From the NCBI GenBank assembly GCA_020832085.1, contig JAFIFJ010000121.1:1-41672 (forward strand): DNA of 41,672 bases, written 5' to 3'. Shown piece by piece: positions 34,148 through 41,672 of this stretch. A model generated the notes under the pieces. That model searched no databases and had not been told where the DNA came from. It saw only the letters and a program-made list of their open reading frames with translations. The DNA comes from Gammaproteobacteria bacterium. Lineage in GTDB: Bacteria > Pseudomonadota > Gammaproteobacteria > Pseudomonadales > Azotimanducaceae. The position numbers and the translations under genes were made by a program. Every line of letters starts with the position of its first letter. Position 1 is the stretch's first letter.

Positions 34148-34930
34148 TCAGTCTCGGCGCCGGCGCGGTGGAACCAGCAGGCGTTCGCCGGGTGCCAGCA
34201 GCCGCCCTCGGCCCTCGCCGATGTGGAGTCTGACCACGGCATCGAAGGCGTCTGCGCCAGATTCCACCCGCCACAGCCGTTCGGGGATGAGGCCGGTGGC
34301 ACTGCGCGCTTCGGTGCCGGTCGCGAGCACCCAGCGCGCCCTGATCCGCTTCGCCAGCGCCACGCACGCTTCGAGATCCATGCTCATGCTCAGGCCCAGC
34401 ATGCGCACCCGCTCCACCGGCGTGATCAGGACGTCCACACCCTTGTCGAGGGCGGGATGCCGTTCCGGTGCCCGATGGGGTTCGAGGTAGACCCGCACCC
34501 CGTCGGACAGTGATTCGAACAGGATGCCGATGCTGAAAGCTCCGAAGGGAAAACGCGGGCGGATGGCCGTCAGCGCCAAATGGCCGTCCAGATCGATGCG
34601 GGAACCGGCCCCCAGCGCAATGGTGCTGCGAAAACCCATGCTCCTTGCCAGCGCCACGGCCCGCGGCGGGCCCACGACACGCAGACTGCGATCCAGGGCC
34701 GCCAGAGTCGGTCGATGGGCGTGTGTGGGCAGCGCGGAGGTCAGCAGGACCAGATCAGGCGGTTTGACGTCACGGGGCCGCAAGGTCACCGGTTGGCGAT
34801 GTTCACGGCGGTAAAGCCGTCCCGCGGCACCGACCTGCAGGTCGTCCACGAGCCAGGGATCTATGACCAGACGCTGCCCGCCACAGTGGATCCGCCACGT
34901 CTGGTAGTCGTCGATGCGTTCTATTTCCAT
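34148..34930 (-). CDS. MBL-fold-like protein lacking the canonical metal motif
   Basis: A 260-residue protein laid out like small metallo-beta-lactamase-fold hydrolases (UlaG/YcjS-like): an N-terminal strand pair ending LVIDPWLVDD, a central LVLLTSALPTHAHRPTL where the family usually has T/S-H-x-H-x-D-H, and VYLEPHRAPE and VDVLITPVE later. The histidine pair THAH is present but the following Asp-His is not, so metal binding is doubtful. It may be a degenerate or non-catalytic relative. It starts about 170 bases after the giant exoprotein ends, on the same strand, and is convergent with the UMF1 transporter. Function unknown. Confidence 0.55.
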   Translation of the reverse strand: MEIERIDDYQTWRIHCGGQRLVIDPWLVDDLQVGAAGRLYRREHRQPVTLRPRDVKPPDLVLLTSALPTHAHRPTLAALDRSLRVVGPPRAVALARSMGFRSTIALGAGSRIDLDGHLALTAIRPRFPFGAFSIGILFESLSDGVRVYLEPHRAPERHPALDKGVDVLITPVERVRMLGLSMSMDLEACVALAKRIRARWVLATGTEARSATGLIPERLWRVESGADAFDAVVRLHIGEGRGRLLAPGERLLVPPRRRRD

Positions 34931-35065
34931 CCAGGATCGCTGATCACCGTGTGGCAGCCCTGCAACAGCAGGTCAATTTCCGCAAGCCTGCCTGATTGGA
35001 TGGTTGCACGCACCGGGCGTCGGCACGAGACATCGCTTGGGGACCGTGGCAGACAAAGGTCAACC

Positions 35066-35094
35066 CGACCGGCCGGCGGGAAGCCGGCCGGTCG
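35066..35094 (-). terminator. Hairpin after the giant exoprotein gene
   Basis: A perfect 12-base inverted repeat, CGACCGGCCGGC (35066-35077) with GCCGGCCGGTCG (35083-35094) and a five-base loop, begins four bases beyond the stop codon of the exoprotein gene. On the minus strand it is followed only by a mildly T-containing sequence, so it is a terminator-like or mRNA-end-stabilising hairpin rather than a textbook terminator. Confidence 0.65.
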
Positions 35095-35098
35095 CGGG

Positions 35099-38000
35099 TC
35101 ACTTGCCGCCAGAGATCTGCGCGGACGGGGTCGACCTTGGCTGAAGCACGAACTGCGGGGCCTGGGGCTCACCGGACGCGGCAGCCAGCAAATCACTGGC
35201 TAGCTGGTCGAACCACACGGCCACTGCCTCCTCCTGGCCGGCACAGGGCGCTGCGGCCGGTCCCTGCAGCGCTTCCGGCAGGCACAGCGGCTGCTCACGG
35301 TCGAAGTCGAACAGGGCGATTTCGATGAACACGTCCTCCGTGATGTCCGTCAGGACTTCAACCTCGTCGGCCTGCTGAGTCGCCGCCTGGCTCTGTGCCT
35401 GCGCCCGCTCAGAAAGTGCTTGCTGGGCGCGGGCCGCGCCGGTGATCACGCCACTGAGAGGACCGAAGAGCTGTTGATCGAAGGCCAACTCTGCAGGCCG
35501 CAGCCCCTGAGTCTGGTCGAAGACCGCCACCAGAGACTGCTGTTGTGCCACCCCCAGATTAGCCAGCGTCAGGGCGTTCGTCTCGTCGACGAAGCTCTGG
35601 CCGTCCTGGAGGCTGATGAACGACTCCGGGGCATTGACCCGGAAACCACTGGCGGTACTGCCAAGGCGGGCCTGACCCGTACTCACCACGGCCAGCAGGC
35701 CGCCAGCGACAAAATCTGGCGAGGTTCGGGCAACCGGTCCAATGCGATTGAACGCACCGCCCATGCCAGGAGTGAGCAGTGCCAGGAAGATGTTCCCTTG
35801 CGGCGCATGCACCTCGAAGACATCGATCTGATCGAAGGCTACCAGGTTCGCATCGCCCCGCGCCGACGTCACGCGGGTATCGGTGGCCTGAATGATGCGT
35901 CCGCCAGTGGTGATGATCGAGACGTCTCCGTTGGCGGCGGTCAGGTTGCCGTTCAGGAACACATCGTCCCTCGTCACCGTGCGGATGCTGTTGCCGTTGG
36001 TGCTGACGTCCCCAAGGGTCATCTCGTTGCCCGAGAAGACGAAGAAGGAGCCCAAGTTGCTCACGCCCTGATCGACGAAGATGTCGCCAATGCCCGCGTC
36101 GATGGTCAGCACTTCGCTGCCGGCAACCCCGGAGACGGCACCGAGACGCACCATGGCGCCGGCGACCAGCTGATCCCCATCGTTGGTGGTGTCGATGTTG
36201 CTGTCGCCGGCCACATTCAGTCCCGCCGTGGTCAGCGGCGCGCTGCCGGTACGCAAGGTCCCGTTCAAAGTCAGGGAACCGGCGGACGAGTCGAGGCCGC
36301 CAGCAAACAGGAAGCTGTCGCCGCCATCACCCAGGGTCAATCCGCCAGTGTTCGCAAGCACTACGGACTCAGTGACCGTCCCGCCACCGGTGAAGGTCAG
36401 GCTCGCGGCGTTGGCCTGGGTCTGCAGGCTGTTGAGATTGAGCGGACCCTGCACCGTGAAGCTGCCGACGTCGCCAACCGTCGCCGAACCGGCCTGCAGA
36501 CCTCCGCTGATGGTCACGTTACCGGCTGACGGGAACGCGACCGCACCCGCGTTGCTGATGGAGGCCACATTGATGTTGCCCGAGGTCCCGGCACGCAGAG
36601 TCAGAGCATTGCCACCGGCACTGAGGGCACCGGTTTGCAGCGTTCCACCCGCACCGGTCGTGCCGGTAACGAGGCTGGTGGCTGCAGTCAGGTTCGCAGC
36701 ACGGAGCTGCATGCTCGAATTGGTGGTCGCAATGGCCCCGGCCAGATTCAGCGCAGAAGGCGCCGTGGCCGTGAGTCCGCCGGCGAAGGTCAGGTTATCC
36801 CCGGCTGCGTTCCCGAGGGTGAGCGCGCCGAGGTTGCGGAACGTAGTCGCGGACATGACATTACCACCGCCAAGGAGGCTGACGTCATAGCCCTGAGCGA
36901 AGGTATTGAGCGTCCCCACCGTCACTGCGCCGTTGACGACGACAGCACCCGTGGATCCCGCGGTATCCACCTGCAGGTTCAGGGTCTGCCCTGCACCGCT
37001 GACGCTACCCACCTGAATGGTGCCGGAACCGGAGCGCAGGGTCCCCGCCCCGGTCAGGGTCAGCCCGCCCAACGTCAGCTCCGTGTTCGTCGTCGCCAGG
37101 GTGCCCGCAAGGCGCGTTCCAGAAGTCGCCGTGGTGTCCACTCCGCCGGCGAAGGTGATGCTGTCGCCCGCCGCGTCCCCGAAGGTCACCGTACCGGTGT
37201 TCTGGAACTCGGTCATACCGGCCACCGTGTTCGTGGTCCCGGTGAATGCCACGTCGAAGCCGTTCGCCGCCACGTTCAAACCGCTGCTGATGGTCGTGTT
37301 GCCGCGGAAGGCAATCGAGCCGGAGGCAGCGTTGAGGTTCACCGTGGAGGCCGCTACCGGGCCGGCGAAGGTCGCATCACCGGCATTCGCCACGGTCAGC
37401 GCACCATTGCCGCCAAGGGAGGCCACCTGAATGTCGCCCGCTCCTGCATTCAGCGTCAGGCCATTGCCATTCGAGCTCACGGCACCAGTGCTGATCTGTC
37501 CACCGGCGCTGGCCAGGGTTGCCGCATCGCTCAGCGTCAGCGCTGCCAGCTGCATCGCTGCCGCATCGGTCGACAGGGTCCCGGCGAGCGTCGTCGTACC
37601 CGTGACGCTCACGCCGCCGCCGAAGCTGCCGCCGGTCTGGAAGACCACGCCACCTGCATTGGCGAAGCTGCCGCTTCCGGACACCGTCGGCGTGCCGGCG
37701 AAGGTGACGCCGTAACCGCCGCCACCGGCCTGGGCGTCGATGCTTGCGGCCGTGACGCCAGCGCCGAACTCGACGGTCCCCGCGCTGTTCTGCAGCTCGA
37801 GTTCACCGGCGGTGACCGCGCCCGAGAACGTGGCGCCGCCGCTGTTCACCAGGGTCAGGTCTCCGGCGCCCGCTACGGAGGCGACTTCGATCAGGCCCGT
37901 GCCAGCATTGAGCGTCAGGGCATTCGTACCCCGGGTGATGGCCCCGGTGGTGATGCTACCCGCGCCTGCGCCGGTGGTCAGGGTCATCGGGCCTGCCGCG

Positions 38001-41000
38001 GTCACGGAGCCCAGATTCATACCGTTGCCGGAGGTGGCTAGCGTACCGGTGAGGGTCGTGGTTCCGGCCACGGTCAATCCGCCATTGAAGTTGCCACCGG
38101 CGGCGAACGTCACTCCCCCGGCATTCTCGAAGTTACCGCTTCCGCTCACCGCCGGCGATGCCGCAAAGGTGGTGGTAAAGGCTGCATTTGCCGCTGTGAT
38201 GTTGGCGGCGGTCACACCGCCTTGGAACGCGATGGTGTCGCTGCTGTTCTGCAGCGCGATGTCAGCCGCGACAACGTTGCCCGCAATGGTCGTGCTGTTG
38301 CTGTTGGCGACGGTCAGGTTGCCGCCGTTGGCGAAGGAAGCAATCGAGGTCGTGCCGCCTGCGCCAGCGTTGAGCGTCAGGTTGTTGTTCGCGGCATCAA
38401 TGGCGGCAGTGGTGATGGCTCCGCCATTGCTCGCCAGAGTGGAATTACCGGTGAGGTTCACTGCGCTGTTCAGATTCAATGCGTTGTTGTTCGTTGCCAG
38501 CATCCCCGCAAGGGTGGTGGTTCCGGCAACGGTCAGCCCACCGTTGAAGCTGCCGCCTGCGGCGAACGTGACACCGTTGGTGTTCTGGAAGGCGCCGGCG
38601 CCGCTCACATTCGGACCTTGGGCAAAGGTGATGGCGAAGTCCTCAGCCTGAGCCGTGATGCTGGTCGCCGTGACGGCATTGTTGAACGCCACGGTGTTCG
38701 TGTTGTCATTCAGCGCGATGGCGCCCGCGCCTACCGCACCGAACGTTGCACCCGAACTGCTGTTCAGCGTCAGGGCACCGGTGCCGTTGATGGAGGCCAC
38801 GTTCACCGTTCCGGTTCCGGCATTCAACGTCAGCGACTGATTCGTACGGCTGAGCGCGCCGGTCGTAATGTTGCCGCCGCCGGCGCCTGTGGTCAGCGTG
38901 CTGTTGGCGGTGAGCGTGGTCGCGCCCAGCAGCAGACCGGCTTCGTTGGTGGCAACGGTGCCGGCGATGGAACGGCTGGACGGGGCAGTGGCCGTCAAGC
39001 CACCGGCAAACGTAATGCTGTCCCCGGCCGCGTCACCCAGCGTCAGCGAACCTGTATTCAGGATCTCAGTCGCCCCGGCCACCGTATTCGTGGTTCCCGT
39101 AAACGCCAGGCCGTAACCCTCCGCCGCGGTCACCAAGGCCGTACCGATCGCTGTATCGCCCTGGAACGCGATCACTCCACTGGTATTGGTCAGCGTGACC
39201 GTTTCCGCATCCACCGAACCGGTGAATGTTGCGCCGCCGCTGTTCTCGATCGTCAGATCACCACCTCCGCCCAGCAATGCCACCGTAATCTGTCCCGTCG
39301 CCCCGGCGCTCAGGGTGAGCGTGTGAGCATTCGAGGTAATGGCACCAGTCGTGATCGCACCGCCGCCACTGGCCAGCGTCACCGCGTCGTTCAGCGTCAA
39401 TGCTCCAAGCATCAGTGCATTGTTGGCCGTCGACAGCATGCCCTCCAGCGTCGTCGTCCCGGCCACGGTCAGACCGCCGTCGAAGCTGCCACCGTCCTCA
39501 AACGTCACCCCACCGGCGTTCGCAAAGCTGCCGGCACCAGTCACAGCAGGTCCCTCGGCAAACGTCACGTCAAATTCGCCTGCACCCGCCAGCGCCGTGA
39601 TGCTCCCAGCATCCACCGCCGCGTTGAACGCAATGGTCCCGGTCGTGTCTTCCAGCAGGATGTCGCTCGCCGCCACGGCGCCGAACATCGTGCCGACACT
39701 GTTCTCGACCGTGAGATCACCGCCACCGAGGAACGCGGCGACATCGATTGTCCCGGCCCCGGCATTCAGGCTGAGACCATGGCTCGCCGCCGCGACATCA
39801 CCCACCGACACGTTGCCACCGCCGCTACCGGTGGTGAGCCTGCTGTCGGCGGTCAGGGTGGTCGCGCCCAGCGTCAAGTCGGCGTCGTTGGTTGCGACGG
39901 TGCCGGCGATGCTGCGGCTGGACGGCGCCAGGGCCGTCAAGCCGTCGGCAAACGTGATGCTGTCCCCGGCCGCGTCACCCAGCGTCAGTGATCCCGTATT
40001 CAGGAACTCAGTGGCGCCGGCCACTGTGTTCGTCGTTCCCGTAAACGCCAGGTCGTAACCTGCCGCCGCGGTCACAAACGCCGTACCGATCGCTGTATCG
40101 CCTTCGAACGCAATCAGTCCGTTGGTATTGGTCAGGGTCACCGTTTCCGCATCCAGCGAACCAGTGAATGTCGCACCACCGCTGTTCTGAATCGTCAGGT
40201 CACCACCTGCGCCCAGCGATGCCACCGTAATCTGCCCCGTCGCCCCGGCGTTCAGGGTGAGCGTGTGAGCGTTCGAGGTAATGTCACCGGTTGTGATCGC
40301 ACCGCCGCCACTCGTCAGCGTCGCCGGGCCGTTCAGCGTCAATGCACCCAGACTCAATGCAGCGACGTCAGTCAACAGCGTCCCTGTCAGGACCGTCGGC
40401 CCGCCAGTCACCGACAGGCCACCAATGAAGTTGCCGCCCGCGTTGAACGTCACGCCACCGGTGTTGGCGAAGCTGCTGGCACCGGTCACGATTGGTGTCG
40501 TACTGAAGGTGACCCCAAATCCACCACTGCCATCTTCCGCCGTGATGCTCGCCGCCGCCACGGCGTCGTCGAACAGGATCGTTCCCGTGGTGTCTTCCAA
40601 CAGAATCGCTGCGGCACCGACTTCACCGAACGTCGCACCGCCACTGTCCTGGACAGTGAGGTCACCCACACCTGCGAATGAGGCCACGGCAATCGTTCCG
40701 TCACCTGCGTTCAACGTGAATGCCTGCCCGCCTGACGTCACCGCGCCGGTCGTGATGTCGCCACCACCGCTGCTCAACGTTCCCGCACCCGCCAGCGTCA
40801 ACGCACCCAGGGTCAAAGGATCGTCATCGGTCGACAGCGTTCCGGTCAGGGTCGTCGTTCCACCACTCACCGATAGGCCACCGCCGAAGCTGCCACCAGC
40901 GTTGAACGTCACGCCACCGGCGTTCGCGAAGCTGCCTGCACCTGAGACCACAGGTCCCTCAGCAAACGTCACGTCGAACTCACCCGCTCCTGCCAGCGCT

Positions 41001-41672
41001 GTGATGCTCGCCGCGTTCGCCGCCGCGTTGAACGCAATGGTCCCCGTCGTGTCTTCCACCAGGATGTCGTTGGCAGCCAAGGCCCCGAACATCGCGCCGG
41101 CACTATCCTCGACCGTGAGGTCACCGTCACCCGTGAGTGAGGCCACAGCAATCGTTCCGGCACCCGCGTTCAACGTGAAGGCGTTTCCGCCTGACGTCAC
41201 CGCCCCAGTCATGATCGCGCCACCGTTACTGGTCAGCGCTCCCGCAGCCGCCAGCGTCAACGCCCCCAGGGTTAACGGATCGCCGTCAGTCGACAGCGTT
41301 CCGGTCAGGGTCGTCGTCCCGCCACTCACCGACAGCCCACCGTCGAAGCTGCCGCCAGCGTTGAATGTCACGCCGCCAGCGTTCGCAAAGCTGCCGGCAC
41401 CAGTCACGGCAGGTCCCTCGGCAAACGTCACGTCAAACTCGCCTGCACCAGCCAGCGCCGTGATGCTCCCAGCATCCACCGCCGCGTTGAACGCAATGGT
41501 CCCAGTCGTGGCGTACACCAGGATGTAGCACCCCGCCACCGCGCCGAACATCGGGCCGACACGGCCCTCGACCGTGAGATCACCGCCACCGACGCACGCG
41601 GCGACGCCGATTCCCCCGGCCCCTGCATTCAGGCTGAGTCCATGGCTCGCTGCTGTGACGTCGCCCACCGAG
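35099..41672 (-). CDS. Giant beta-strand-repeat exoprotein (filamentous-haemagglutinin/TpsA-like), 5' end outside window
   Basis: At least 2189 codons, still open at the right edge, so the N-terminus with any signal peptide and TPS secretion domain is not seen. From the edge to about 36068 the protein is built of about twelve repeats of about 153 residues, rich in Gly, Ala, Thr, Ser and Asn with alternating hydrophobics (for example GGLTVAGTTTLAGTL, FANAGGVTFNAGGSF, TTGTIAFNAA), as in right-handed beta-helix adhesins. The last 322 residues are unique, include a Gln/Ala-rich helical stretch (AQQALSERAQAQSQAATQQ) and a Cys pair 13 apart (PLCLPEALQGPAAAPC). No autotransporter barrel is present, which favours two-partner secretion, but no TpsB gene is visible. 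It was called on composition and repeat pattern; exact family uncertain. Confidence 0.8.
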   Translation of the reverse strand, partial: SVGDVTAASHGLSLNAGAGGIGVAACVGGGDLTVEGRVGPMFGAVAGCYILVYATTGTIAFNAAVDAGSITALAGAGEFDVTFAEGPAVTGAGSFANAGGVTFNAGGSFDGGLSVSGGTTTLTGTLSTDGDPLTLGALTLAAAGALTSNGGAIMTGAVTSGGNAFTLNAGAGTIAVASLTGDGDLTVEDSAGAMFGALAANDILVEDTTGTIAFNAAANAASITALAGAGEFDVTFAEGPVVSGAGSFANAGGVTFNAGGSFGGGLSVSGGTTTLTGTLSTDDDPLTLGALTLAGAGTLSSGGGDITTGAVTSGGQAFTLNAGDGTIAVASFAGVGDLTVQDSGGATFGEVGAAAILLEDTTGTILFDDAVAAASITAEDGSGGFGVTFSTTPIVTGASSFANTGGVTFNAGGNFIGGLSVTGGPTVLTGTLLTDVAALSLGALTLNGPATLTSGGGAITTGDITSNAHTLTLNAGATGQITVASLGAGGDLTIQNSGGATFTGSLDAETVTLTNTNGLIAFEGDTAIGTAFVTAAAGYDLAFTGTTNTVAGATEFLNTGSLTLGDAAGDSITFADGLTALAPSSRSIAGTVATNDADLTLGATTLTADSRLTTGSGGGNVSVGDVAAASHGLSLNAGAGTIDVAAFLGGGDLTVENSVGTMFGAVAASDILLEDTTGTIAFNAAVDAGSITALAGAGEFDVTFAEGPAVTGAGSFANAGGVTFEDGGSFDGGLTVAGTTTLEGMLSTANNALMLGALTLNDAVTLASGGGAITTGAITSNAHTLTLSAGATGQITVALLGGGGDLTIENSGGATFTGSVDAETVTLTNTSGVIAFQGDTAIGTALVTAAEGYGLAFTGTTNTVAGATEILNTGSLTLGDAAGDSITFAGGLTATAPSSRSIAGTVATNEAGLLLGATTLTANSTLTTGAGGGNITTGALSRTNQSLTLNAGTGTVNVASINGTGALTLNSSSGATFGAVGAGAIALNDNTNTVAFNNAVTATSITAQAEDFAITFAQGPNVSGAGAFQNTNGVTFAAGGSFNGGLTVAGTTTLAGMLATNNNALNLNSAVNLTGNSTLASNGGAITTAAIDAANNNLTLNAGAGGTTSIASFANGGNLTVANSNSTTIAGNVVAADIALQNSSDTIAFQGGVTAANITAANAAFTTTFAASPAVSGSGNFENAGGVTFAAGGNFNGGLTVAGTTTLTGTLATSGNGMNLGSVTAAGPMTLTTGAGAGSITTGAITRGTNALTLNAGTGLIEVASVAGAGDLTLVNSGGATFSGAVTAGELELQNSAGTVEFGAGVTAASIDAQAGGGGYGVTFAGTPTVSGSGSFANAGGVVFQTGGSFGGGVSVTGTTTLAGTLSTDAAAMQLAALTLSDAATLASAGGQISTGAVSSNGNGLTLNAGAGDIQVASLGGNGALTVANAGDATFAGPVAASTVNLNAASGSIAFRGNTTISSGLNVAANGFDVAFTGTTNTVAGMTEFQNTGTVTFGDAAGDSITFAGGVDTTATSGTRLAGTLATTNTELTLGGLTLTGAGTLRSGSGTIQVGSVSGAGQTLNLQVDTAGSTGAVVVNGAVTVGTLNTFAQGYDVSLLGGGNVMSATTFRNLGALTLGNAAGDNLTFAGGLTATAPSALNLAGAIATTNSSMQLRAANLTAATSLVTGTTGAGGTLQTGALSAGGNALTLRAGTSGNINVASISNAGAVAFPSAGNVTISGGLQAGSATVGDVGSFTVQGPLNLNSLQTQANAASLTFTGGGTVTESVVLANTGGLTLGDGGDSFLFAGGLDSSAGSLTLNGTLRTGSAPLTTAGLNVAGDSNIDTTNDGDQLVAGAMVRLGAVSGVAGSEVLTIDAGIGDIFVDQGVSNLGSFFVFSGNEMTLGDVSTNGNSIRTVTRDDVFLNGNLTAANGDVSIITTGGRIIQATDTRVTSARGDANLVAFDQIDVFEVHAPQGNIFLALLTPGMGGAFNRIGPVARTSPDFVAGGLLAVVSTGQARLGSTASGFRVNAPESFISLQDGQSFVDETNALTLANLGVAQQQSLVAVFDQTQGLRPAELAFDQQLFGPLSGVITGAARAQQALSERAQAQSQAATQQADEVEVLTDITEDVFIEIALFDFDREQPLCLPEALQGPAAAPCAGQEEAVAVWFDQLASDLLAAASGEPQAPQFVLQPRSTPSAQISGGK
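36068..41672 (-). repeat. Coding tandem repeat array, about 459-bp units
   Basis: About twelve in-frame units of about 459 bases. Landmarks such as LNAGAGTIxVAS begin each unit. Two kinds alternate irregularly: type A (with TTGTIAFNAAV...SITALAGAGEFDVTFAEGP...FANAGGVTFNAGGSF) and type B (with ...ETVTLTNT...AFTGTTNTVAGATEF...LTLGDAAGDSITFAGGL). Units near the right edge (N-terminal) are nearly identical in DNA, for example type A copies near 39.5-39.8 and 41.4-41.5 kb, while units toward the stop codon are much more diverged and finally irregular. This gradient suggests recent expansion at the N-terminal side. Confidence 0.9.

Noticed and set aside
36183..41528. Several plus-strand open frames (up to 589 codons) opposite the exoprotein
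   Set aside because: They arise because the 459-base repeat length is a multiple of three and the DNA is GC-rich, so stop-free antisense frames repeat. The translations are Ala/Pro/Val- or Arg/Gly-rich shadows.
36068..41672. Repeat array considered as a CRISPR
   Set aside because: Units are about 459 bases, in frame, and vary as protein-coding repeats; there are no short repeats with unique spacers.

Overview
This window looks like a piece of a GC-rich gammaproteobacterial chromosome, possibly from a marine or other sodium-rich habitat. The clues are a complete six-subunit Na+-translocating NADH:quinone reductase (nqrABCDEF), a long-form Pseudomonas/Vibrio-type glyceraldehyde-3-phosphate dehydrogenase, a YcbB-type L,D-transpeptidase and a DUF2058 (YaiL) protein. 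Taxonomy is inferred from gene content only. No rRNA, tRNA, CRISPR array, phage or transposase gene was seen. The right edge lies inside a long repetitive gene, so the window may end at a contig boundary.

Layout. Bases 1-480 are non-coding and hold nested palindromic repeats whose last arm includes the nqrF stop codon. Bases 481-6399 (minus strand) are the nqr operon. Then, still on the minus strand, come a long GapDH (6751-8226) and a three-gene 2-oxoacid:ferredoxin oxidoreductase operon (8364-13044: beta subunit, gamma-alpha fusion, and a GltD-like FAD/NAD protein with a C-terminal ferredoxin module). Bases 13.5-19.1 kb hold a small unknown ORF with a clear terminator, a YiiX-like permuted papain-fold protein, a GNAT acetyltransferase and two cell-wall enzymes (L,D-transpeptidase and an M15-type peptidase). 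Bases 19.2-22.0 kb (minus) hold a DUF2058 protein, a PmtA-like phospholipid methyltransferase, an XRE-family regulator and an F420-type luciferase-like (LLM) oxidoreductase.

The most striking region is 22.5-29.95 kb (plus). It is a compact coenzyme F420 operon: NADPH:F420 reductase, cofE, cofD, cofC and fbiC (CofG-CofH fusion), followed almost without spacing by a FecCD-type permease and an HmuV/BtuD-like ATPase. LLM-family, probably F420-using, oxidoreductases lie on both sides (21.1-22.0 and 31.6-32.5 kb). F420 is classically an actinobacterial and archaeal cofactor, so a full locus beside Nqr and Kor genes is unusual. The local logic would be: make F420, reduce it with NADPH, use it in LLM enzymes. 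The role of the transporter is unknown.

Bases 29.9-35.0 kb carry two MFS-type transporters, the second LLM enzyme, an intergenic hexanucleotide microsatellite (CGGTAT x8) and a metallo-beta-lactamase-fold-like protein without the usual metal motif. Bases 35099-41672 (minus) encode the C-terminal part (more than 2180 residues) of a giant beta-strand-repeat exoprotein of filamentous-haemagglutinin/TpsA character. It has about twelve repeats of about 153 residues and a unique C-terminal region with a cysteine pair. Its N-terminus is outside the window.
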